NCBI GenBank assembly: GCA_002712945.1
Contig: PAVA01000044.1
Location: 1-12,322 of the forward strand
Source of the DNA: Citromicrobium sp.
GTDB taxonomy: Bacteria > Pseudomonadota > Alphaproteobacteria > Sphingomonadales > Sphingomonadaceae
Reading direction: 5' to 3'
Length of the DNA stretch: 12,322 bases
Shown: piece by piece, positions 7,606 to 12,322 of the stretch
Layout: the number at the start of each line of letters is the position of its first letter
Position numbering within the stretch: position 1 is the first letter of the stretch
Program-made: the position numbers and the translations under genes
Notes under the pieces: generated by a model
What the model was told of the DNA's origin: nothing
The model's database searches: none
The model's input: the letters and a program-made list of their open reading frames with translations, nothing else

Positions 7606-8319
7606 CTATCTGCGGCGATAGCGGAAATACCAGACCTCGTGCCCCATCTGCTCGCGCGCCTTCTTCTCGTAGCGGGTCTCGCACCAGCCCGAGGGGCGCT
7701 GCTGGAAACTGGCCGGGCCGTCCACCTGCCACTCGAAAGGCCCGTCTTCGGGGTCGGTGAAACGGCGCATCACCATAAGCGCATGGCGCAGGTAGACCGG
7801 ATGGTCGGTGCCGAAGCGGAACTCGCCGCCCGGCTTCAGCTTGTCGGCGATCATCCGCAGCGGCCCGTCGTTCATCATCCGCCGCTTGGCATGGCGCGCC
7901 TTGGGCCACGGGTCTGGATGGAGCAGGTAGACCATCGTCAGCGCGCCGTCGGGCACGCGCGCAAGCACCTCCAGCGCATCGCCCGCGTGCAGCCGGATAT
8001 TGGCGAGCCGCTGCTCTTCCACATGGGTCAGCGCCTGCGCCACGCCGTTGAGGAAGGGCTCGGCCCCGATGAAGCCGTGATCGGGCAGCAGGTCGGCCCG
8101 GTAGGCGAGATGCTCGCCCCCGCCGAAGCCGATCTCGAAATGCAGCGGGCAATCCTCCCCGAACAGCCGCTCGGCAGTGATCGGCCCCTCTGCGGGCACC
8201 GCGATCTTCGGCAGCAGAGTGTCGACCAGCGCCTGCTGGCGGGCGCGCAGCGGCTTGCCGATGCTGCGGCCGTAGAGCCGGCTGAGGGTCGTGGGGTCGC
8301 CTTCCTTGTATGCGGTCAT
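7606..8319 (-). CDS. trmB: tRNA (guanine-N7-)-methyltransferase TrmB
   Basis: TrmB uses S-adenosylmethionine to make 7-methylguanosine at position 46 in the variable loop of many tRNAs. The 237-residue length and motifs fit the family: FEIGFGGGEH (61-70) is the SAM-binding motif I, GAEPF (85-89) carries the acidic residue after strand two, AGDA (112-115) contacts the adenine side, HPDPWPKARHAKRR (134-147) is the signature segment, and FGTDHP (169-174) is the late family motif. The ATG at 8319 has AGGG upstream at a reasonable distance. It begins 19 bases after the stop of the TauE/SafE-type gene on the same strand, so the two probably form an operon, although no functional link is evident. 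It is convergent with the outer-membrane gene. Confidence 0.96.
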   Translation of the reverse strand: MTAYKEGDPTTLSRLYGRSIGKPLRARQQALVDTLLPKIAVPAEGPITAERLFGEDCPLHFEIGFGGGEHLAYRADLLPDHGFIGAEPFLNGVAQALTHVEEQRLANIRLHAGDALEVLARVPDGALTMVYLLHPDPWPKARHAKRRMMNDGPLRMIADKLKPGGEFRFGTDHPVYLRHALMVMRRFTDPEDGPFEWQVDGPASFQQRPSGWCETRYEKKAREQMGHEVWYFRYRRR

Positions 8320-8338
8320 GCCGCGCGCCCTAGCCGGA

Positions 8339-9103
8339 TCAGGTCAGCGCGGTCCAGATGCCGTAGGCGCTTGTCGCGGTCAGCACGATGCCGACGAGGA
8401 TCAGGACGAACTTGGGCGAGAAGTAGCGCGCGGCCAGCGCCCCGAAAGGCGCCGCGGCCATGCCGCCGATAATGAGCCCGACGGTCGCGAGCGCGAAATC
8501 CCCGAGCCCGAGGTGGGCGATGAAGGCGATCGAGATGCTGAGGGTCAGGAAGAACTCGACCGAATTGACCGTGCCGATCACCTTGCGCGGCTCGGCCCCC
8601 TGGATCAGCAGGTTCGATGTCACCATCGGCCCCCAGCCGCCGCCGCCCGACGCGTCGAGAAAGCCGCCGACAAGGCCGAGGGGCACGACATGCCGCGCCT
8701 CGCGCAGGGTCGGCGGGTAGAGCAGGCCGCGCACCAGCAGGTAGATCCCGATGCCCGAGAGATAGATCAGCACGAAGGGCTTGATCAGTTCGCCGTCGAC
8801 CGAGGAGAGCACGGTTGCGCCCGCAACCCCGCCGATCAGGCCCGGGATCAGCAGCCGAAAGAACAGCCGCCGGTCGATATTGCGGTGGATCAGGTGGCTG
8901 ATGGCGGAGGTTGCGGTGGTGAAACACTCGACGATATGCACGCGCTGCGAGGCGAGAGCGGGCGGCACGCCCAGCAGGCCCACGAGCAGGGTGTTGGTGA
9001 TGACGCCGAAGGCCATGCCCAGCGCCCCGTCGATCAGCTGCGCGAAGAAGCCGACCGCGATGAAGGGCACCAGCCCCGCGAGATCGATACCGAAAACATC
9101 CAT
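8339..9103 (-). CDS. TauE/SafE-family membrane permease (sulfite/sulfonate exporter-like)
   Basis: This polytopic inner-membrane protein (254 residues from the chosen start) belongs to the TauE/SafE superfamily, whose studied members export or import small sulfur or organic anions. It has the internal two-half layout: AQLIDGALGMAFG (21-33) in the first half and FLDASGGGGWGPM (148-160) in the second, both with the glycine-rich membrane motif. I see about seven to eight hydrophobic segments, for example 10-30, 35-50, 82-100, 107-128, 138-155, 183-200, 204-222 and 231-250. The substrate cannot be assigned. The frame is open to 9190, but the extra 29 residues are Arg/Gly/Pro-rich and unlike a transporter N-terminus, so I use the ATG at 9103; its ribosome binding site is weak, so a small start error is possible. 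trmB follows 19 bases downstream. Confidence 0.88.
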   Translation of the reverse strand: MDVFGIDLAGLVPFIAVGFFAQLIDGALGMAFGVITNTLLVGLLGVPPALASQRVHIVECFTTATSAISHLIHRNIDRRLFFRLLIPGLIGGVAGATVLSSVDGELIKPFVLIYLSGIGIYLLVRGLLYPPTLREARHVVPLGLVGGFLDASGGGGWGPMVTSNLLIQGAEPRKVIGTVNSVEFFLTLSISIAFIAHLGLGDFALATVGLIIGGMAAAPFGALAARYFSPKFVLILVGIVLTATSAYGIWTALT

Positions 9104-9231
9104 CCCGCTGCGCGGCCTTTTCCAGATTTTCCGCAGGCCATTACGCCGGCCGCGCTGGCCGGTTCCCGGTGCCGGAGGAATATATGGCAAAGGGGTGACG
9201 CGCAGGGCCTGTTCGCGTTAGGCGCACCCGC

Positions 9232-10494
9232 ATGAGCGAGATCTTCGCATATCTCAACGGCCAGCCCCCGCTAGTGCAGGCGCTCGGCGGCGTTGCGCTG
9301 CTGTTGCTGATCGCCTTCATCGTCAATCTGCTGCTCAAGAAGATCGTGCTGCGCATGGCGGCGCCTTTTCTCGACAGGCGCACCAGGACGCCGGACAAGG
9401 CGGTCGGCTGGCTGATCACGGCGATCCCGCTGCTGATCATCTCGCGCGGGATCGTGTTCGTGCGCTTCCTGCCCGAAGAGATCGAAACCGTGATCGCCAA
9501 TGTCGCCAATGCGACGATCGTATTGAGCTTCGCGCTCGCGATCACGACCGCGCTCAACTACGTCAACGAGCTCTACAACCGCCGCCCGGAGGCCAAGAAC
9601 CGCCCGATCAAGGGCTTTCTTCAGGTCATCAAGATCCTCGTTTACGCCGCCGCGACGATCCTGGGCATTGCCGCGCTGATCGAGCAGTCGCCGCTGTTGC
9701 TCCTGTCGGGCCTCGGCGCGATGGCGGCGGTGCTGCTGCTGGTGTTCAAGGACACGATCCTCAGCCTGGTCGCATCGGTCCAGCTGTCGACCAACGACAT
9801 GCTGCGGGTGGGCGACTGGATCGAGATGCCGCAGCAGAACGCCGACGGCGATGTGATCGATATCGCGCTGCACACGGTGAAGGTGCAGAATTTCGACAAG
9901 ACGATCACCACCATCCCGACCTACAAGCTGATCAACGAAAGCTTCCGCAACTGGCGCGGGATGACCGAGGCCGGCGGGCGGCGGATCAAGCGCGCGATCA
10001 ACCTCGACCAGAACACGCTGCGCTTCCTGTCCGACGATGAGGTGTCGGACTTGCGGCGATTCCGCCTGCTGCGCGATTATCTCGACCGCAAGGAACAGGA
10101 ATTGCGCGAATGGAACGCGCGCGAGATGGCGGGGGAGGACAATCCGGTCAACGCGCGGCGGATCACCAATATCGGCACGTTTCGCGCCTATGTGGTCGCC
10201 TATCTGCGCACCCATCCGCGGATCAATCACGATATGCTGACGATGGTGCGCCAGCTGGAGCCGACGCCGACCGGCCTGCCGCTGCAGCTCTATACCTTCG
10301 CCGCGACCACCCAGTTCGCCGAATACGAGTTCATCCAGGCGGAGATCTTCGACCACCTGCTCGCGATCCTGCCCGAATTCGGGCTGCGGGTGTTCCAGGA
10401 ACCGAGCGGAGTCGATTTCGCCCGGCTATCCCGGCCCCGCACGCTCCGGCAATGGGAGCGGCGCGAGACGGAGACGCCGGGCGCTATCGGGTAA
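9232..10494 (+). CDS. mechanosensitive ion channel, MscS superfamily (YbdG/MscM-like)
   Basis: Channels of this family open when membrane tension rises after osmotic downshock and release small solutes. The 420-residue length and layout fit the YbdG-type subgroup (E. coli about 415). Five hydrophobic segments precede the conserved core: about 15-36, 58-78, 84-108, 128-150 and 154-180. The last (LLSGLGAMAAVLLLVFKDTI) resembles the pore-lining helix. The beta domain follows: LRVGDWIEM (192-200), VKVQNFDKTITTIPTYKLI (219-237) and FRNWRGM (241-247). The C-terminal part (RRIKRAI and on) is the longer cytoplasmic domain of this subgroup. The ATG at 9232 gives a family-like N-terminus but has no clear ribosome binding site; a strong GGAGG lies further upstream at 9174-9178 before an in-frame four-codon mini-ORF. 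The gene is divergent from the permease and convergent with ctrA, 15 bases away. Confidence 0.94.
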   Translation: MSEIFAYLNGQPPLVQALGGVALLLLIAFIVNLLLKKIVLRMAAPFLDRRTRTPDKAVGWLITAIPLLIISRGIVFVRFLPEEIETVIANVANATIVLSFALAITTALNYVNELYNRRPEAKNRPIKGFLQVIKILVYAAATILGIAALIEQSPLLLLSGLGAMAAVLLLVFKDTILSLVASVQLSTNDMLRVGDWIEMPQQNADGDVIDIALHTVKVQNFDKTITTIPTYKLINESFRNWRGMTEAGGRRIKRAINLDQNTLRFLSDDEVSDLRRFRLLRDYLDRKEQELREWNAREMAGEDNPVNARRITNIGTFRAYVVAYLRTHPRINHDMLTMVRQLEPTPTGLPLQLYTFAATTQFAEYEFIQAEIFDHLLAILPEFGLRVFQEPSGVDFARLSRPRTLRQWERRETETPGAIG

Positions 10495-10502
10495 CGAAAC
10501 TG

Positions 10503-10518
10503 GCTGCCGTCAGGCGGC
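10503..10518. terminator. short hairpin at the channel/ctrA convergence
   Basis: A six-base-pair stem with one wobble (GCTGCC at 10503-10508 and GGCGGC at 10513-10518, loop GTCA) spans the ctrA stop codon. Only short T runs (three T's) follow on either side. It could be a weak bidirectional terminator, but stem and T tract are both poor. Confidence 0.2.
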
Positions 10519-11205
10519 GGCGCTTTCCTCGGACGGGTCGCGCAGCACGTAGCCGCGGCCCCACACGGTTTCGATGTAGTTTTCGCCATCGCATGCATGG
10601 CTGAGCTTCTTGCGCAGCTTGCAAATGAACACGTCGATGATCTTGAGCTCGGGCTCGTCCATCCCGCCATAGAGGTGGTTGAGGAACATTTCCTTGGTCA
10701 GCGTGGTGCCCTTGCGCAGCGAGAGCAGCTCCAGCATCGCGTATTCCTTGCCGGTCAGGTGGACCCGCGCGCCGTCGACTTCGACCGTTTTGGCATCGAG
10801 GTTCACCGCCAGCTTGCCGGTGCGGATGATCGACTGGCTGTGGCCCTTCGAACGGCGCACGACCGCATGGATGCGGGCGACCAGCTCGTCGCGGTGGAAG
10901 GGCTTGGTCACGTAGTCGTCCGCGCCGAAGCCGAAGGAGCGGATCTTGGAATCCATCTCGGCGATGCCCGACAGGATCAGGACCGGCGTCTGCACCTTGG
11001 CGACGCGCAGCTTCTTGAGCACGTCGTAGCCGTGCATGTCCGGAAGGTTAAGATCGAGCAGGATGATATCGTAATCATACAGCTTGCCCAGATCGAGGCC
11101 CTCTTCGCCCAAATCGGTCGTGTAGACGTTGAAGCCTTCTGTCGTGAGCATGAGCTCGATGGCCTTGGCCGTCGTAGGCTCGTCCTCGATCAGCAATACG
11201 CGCAT
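10510..11205 (-). CDS. ctrA: cell-cycle response regulator CtrA
   Basis: CtrA is the essential DNA-binding response regulator of the alphaproteobacterial cell cycle; phosphorylated through the CckA-ChpT relay, it controls division, motility and, in some groups, replication genes. The 231-residue length equals Caulobacter CtrA. The receiver domain (1-120) has the acidic pair in LLIEDE (E7, D8, E9), the phosphorylation site Asp51 in LLDLNLPD, and KPF with the conserved Lys. The C-terminal half is an OmpR/PhoB-type winged helix ([33 protein letters not shown]). The end, ESAAA, keeps the terminal Ala-Ala needed for ClpXP degradation in Caulobacter. The frame extends to 11277, but the ATG at 11205 gives the exact family start and has a purine-rich AAGGGGG upstream. 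GANTC sites and a CtrA-box-like sequence lie upstream. Confidence 0.97.
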   Translation of the reverse strand: MRVLLIEDEPTTAKAIELMLTTEGFNVYTTDLGEEGLDLGKLYDYDIILLDLNLPDMHGYDVLKKLRVAKVQTPVLILSGIAEMDSKIRSFGFGADDYVTKPFHRDELVARIHAVVRRSKGHSQSIIRTGKLAVNLDAKTVEVDGARVHLTGKEYAMLELLSLRKGTTLTKEMFLNHLYGGMDEPELKIIDVFICKLRKKLSHACDGENYIETVWGRGYVLRDPSEESAAA

Positions 11206-11298
11206 GGGTAGACCCCCTTTGCCCAATGGATGTGCTGTAAAAACCCCGTCGCCGGAGTGTTGCACTTCATTAACCACACAAGGTCTGAACGGAAAAGG

Positions 11299-11313
11299 TT
11301 AACATCGCGTAAA
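11299..11313 (-). promoter_or_regulatory. candidate CtrA binding site (TTAA-N7-TTAA type) upstream of ctrA
   Basis: On the plus strand this reads TTAA, seven bases, then TAAA: one mismatch from the CtrA consensus TTAA-N7-TTAA. It lies 94-108 bases before the ctrA ATG, a plausible place for autoregulation, which is known for ctrA in Caulobacter. Another TTAA (11270-11273) lies closer to the gene. Confidence 0.55.
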
Positions 11314-11319
11314 GCGACG

Positions 11320-11386
11320 GATTCCGACGAGTCGCGCGACGAAACGGGGCGTAGTTGAGTCGAGTGGTGGATGCGCCGCACGAGTC
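11320..11386. promoter_or_regulatory. cluster of four GANTC (CcrM methylation) sites upstream of ctrA
   Basis: GANTC occurs at 11320-11324, 11329-11333, 11357-11361 and 11382-11386, four times in 67 bases, where a random sequence would give about one per 256 bases. CcrM methylates this site in alphaproteobacteria, and in Caulobacter the methylation state of a GANTC in the ctrA P1 promoter times transcription. A fifth site is at 11511-11515; I found no others between 11206 and 11782. Confidence 0.7.
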
Positions 11387-11518
11387 ACACGAAAGCCACA
11401 GCTTGGCGTTTCCGGCGCGCAGATGGTTGCGCATGCCTGGCACTGCTGTTATTTCCTTGCTCGGTAAGCGTATGAGGCAGCGCTTTCGTTACAGTTTGTG
11501 CCTCAGGAGCGAATCATC

Positions 11519-11656
11519 ATGACCAGGCATCGGGATATCGCAATCCCCGCTTCGGCCCCAGTTTCGATTTCCGCGCCCGCCGCCCTTGTACCGGGCGGCG
11601 CGCACGCCTCCTATTATTTCTATTATTTCGGTTCGTTTATCGGCCGGTACGCCTGA
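11519..11656 (+). CDS. putative Tyr/Phe-rich leader peptide upstream of chorismate mutase
   Basis: A 45-codon ORF starts at ATG 11519 and stops at TGA 11654-11656. AGGAG (11505-11509) lies nine bases upstream, one of the best ribosome binding sites in the window. Codons 32-37 read Tyr-Tyr-Phe-Tyr-Tyr-Phe, made of the nine-base unit TATTATTTC in perfect tandem (11612-11629), followed by Phe40 and Tyr44. The rest is rich in Ala, Pro and Ser and has no membrane segment or known domain. The next gene, 126 bases downstream, encodes chorismate mutase, the branch enzyme for both tyrosine and phenylalanine. Together this matches leader peptides such as E. coli PheL, whose run of control codons lets ribosome stalling report the charged-tRNA level. 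I infer that its role is to be translated, not to act as a protein. A chance ORF or a small functional protein remains possible. Confidence 0.75.
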   Translation: MTRHRDIAIPASAPVSISAPAALVPGGAHASYYFYYFGSFIGRYA

Positions 11657-11748
11657 GCGGCGTATCGGGATCAGCGCGAGGCCGCGCGCAGACAAGCGGC
11701 CACCAGCTCAAAATCTGAAATCTGCTCCACGCCGCCGTCACAGGCGTG
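11644..11748 (+). promoter_or_regulatory. candidate attenuator with mutually exclusive hairpins
   Basis: Segment 1 (11644-11653) and segment 2 (11659-11668) form a ten-base-pair hairpin with one G-T pair; the leader ORF's TGA lies at its loop. Segment 3 (CACGCC, 11728-11733) and segment 4 (GGCGTG, 11743-11748) form a second hairpin with a nine-base loop. Segment 2 can instead pair with segment 3: GCGGCGT (11657-11663) is perfectly complementary to ACGCCGC (11729-11735), seven base pairs. This 1:2, 2:3, 3:4 logic is that of a ribosome-controlled attenuator. Between them are a separate six-base-pair hairpin (11680-11685 with 11696-11701) and a tandem AAATCTG repeat (11711-11724). No T run follows segment 4, so if attenuation occurs it would have to be Rho-dependent or act on translation. 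Confidence 0.5.
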
Positions 11749-11782
11749 CGCGTGGCATACGAACCGAAAGCACCCAACGGCC

Positions 11783-12322
11783 ATGTCCATTGCCAATTCC
11801 AATCCGCGCACGATCGATACCTTGCGAGAGGAGATCGACGCGCTCGACGAAGAACTGCTCGCGCTGATCGAGCGCAGGCTCGACCTCGCGGCCTCGATCG
11901 CGCAGGCCAAGGGGGAGGAAACCACCCCCGAAGAAGGCGAGGAACTGCTGCTGCGCCCCGCGCGTGAGGCGAGCGTGATCGCCCGGCTCGGCGCGATGAC
12001 CCGCCGCATTCCGAAGGACAGCATCACCGCGATCTGGCGCGAGCTGATGGCGATCAACCTGCAGGCGCAGCGTCCGATCGAGATCGCGCTGCACGCCTCG
12101 CGCCACCCCGAACGGATGCACCTGATGGCGCGCGCGCGCTTCGGCACGATCCTGCCCGTGCGCGCCAGCGCATCGCCGCAAATGGCGCTCGCCAAGGCGC
12201 GCGCGGGCCGCGCCATCGCGCTGATCGAGATCGGCGAAGGCGACTGGTGGACCGATCTGGTCGACGATCCCGAACTGACCATTATCGATGGCTTGCTGGG
12301 CGAAGGCGGGCGCGGCTCCGCG
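11783..12322 (+). CDS. chorismate mutase, AroQ type (cut by window edge)
   Basis: Chorismate mutase converts chorismate to prephenate, the shared precursor of phenylalanine and tyrosine. The frame is open to the window edge, giving 180 codons. Residues 14-43 align without gaps to the E. coli P-protein mutase domain, placing Arg15, Arg32 and Lys43 at the positions of catalytic Arg11, Arg28 and Lys39. RPARE (58-62) carries the equivalents of Arg51 and Glu52 (R61, E62), after an insertion of about six residues, and Gln96 matches Gln88. After residue 97 comes a second region (RPIEIALHASRHPERM onward) that is not a recognisable prephenate dehydratase domain in the part visible. This resembles the roughly 280-residue alphaproteobacterial proteins found ahead of hisC and tyrosine-branch genes; those would lie beyond the edge. 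No clear ribosome binding site precedes the ATG, which may matter for control by the upstream leader. Confidence 0.93.
   Translation, partial: MSIANSNPRTIDTLREEIDALDEELLALIERRLDLAASIAQAKGEETTPEEGEELLLRPAREASVIARLGAMTRRIPKDSITAIWRELMAINLQAQRPIEIALHASRHPERMHLMARARFGTILPVRASASPQMALAKARAGRAIALIEIGEGDWWTDLVDDPELTIIDGLLGEGGRGSA

Larger units (their letters stand above)
11206..11518. other. divergent regulatory region between ctrA and the aromatic leader ORF
   Basis: This 313-base stretch holds no gene that I can support. The half near ctrA contains a CtrA-box-like sequence, two TTAACC half-sites (11270-11275 and the complement of 11297-11302) and four clustered GANTC sites. The half near the leader ORF is plainer. 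The best promoter I can find there is weak: TTGCGC at 11427-11432 and TATTTC at 11450-11455 with a 17-base spacer, which would put transcription start near 11462. A fifth GANTC (11511-11515) sits between the leader ORF's ribosome binding site and its ATG. Base composition is lower in GC than the coding flanks, as expected for a regulatory region. Confidence 0.7.

Noticed and set aside
9146..9162. GC-rich inverted repeat (CCGGCC/GGCCGG) between the permease and channel genes
   Set aside because: It lacks a T tract, lies upstream of both divergent genes, and such GC palindromes are common in this genome type.
11489..11695. 68-codon minus-strand frame overlapping the leader ORF
   Set aside because: It has no ribosome binding site or recognisable domain, and it lies opposite the leader ORF, which has a strong SD and a meaningful codon pattern.

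Overview
The window looks like chromosomal DNA of a GC-rich alphaproteobacterium, most likely a sphingomonad or Erythrobacter-type organism. The main pointer is a full-length CtrA cell-cycle regulator with GANTC (CcrM methylation) sites and CtrA-box sequences in its upstream region. A two-domain MaeB malic enzyme, a DUF892 ferritin-like stress protein, TrmB and a chorismate mutase of the kind that precedes tyrosine/phenylalanine genes in this class all fit. The genus assignment is inference; no rRNA or tRNA gene is present.

Layout. From 1 to 1871 two minus-strand genes run leftward: a six-cysteine single-pass membrane protein of unknown function, then mutS, which is cut by the window edge. 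Divergent from them, maeB (1994-4255) runs rightward, followed by an AAA+ ATPase gene (4343-5515). That gene has visibly lower GC and its own AT-rich promoter region, and looks acquired. It meets a short-chain dehydrogenase (5522-6196, minus) tail to tail. Upstream of the dehydrogenase on the same strand is a DUF892 gene (6267-6761), which is divergent from a small outer-membrane beta-barrel protein (6946-7548) that ends in a clear intrinsic terminator. Then come a minus-strand pair, a TauE/SafE-type permease and trmB (9103-7606), and divergently a YbdG/MscM-like mechanosensitive channel (9232-10494), convergent with ctrA (11205-10510).

The most interesting region is 11206-11783, between ctrA and a divergent chorismate mutase gene that runs off the right edge. 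The ctrA side holds four GANTC sites within 67 bases and a near-consensus CtrA box, consistent with methylation-dependent and autoregulated ctrA expression. The other side holds a short ORF (11519-11656) with a strong Shine-Dalgarno sequence, encoding a 45-residue peptide with the run Tyr-Tyr-Phe-Tyr-Tyr-Phe followed by another Phe and Tyr. It is followed by RNA segments that can form mutually exclusive hairpins. This is the layout of a ribosome-mediated attenuator, here sensing tyrosine and phenylalanine in front of the branch-point enzyme that makes both.

The remainder is ordinary housekeeping and stress-response sequence. Several very long reading frames opposite or out of frame with maeB, mutS and the channel gene are high-GC shadows and were left out.
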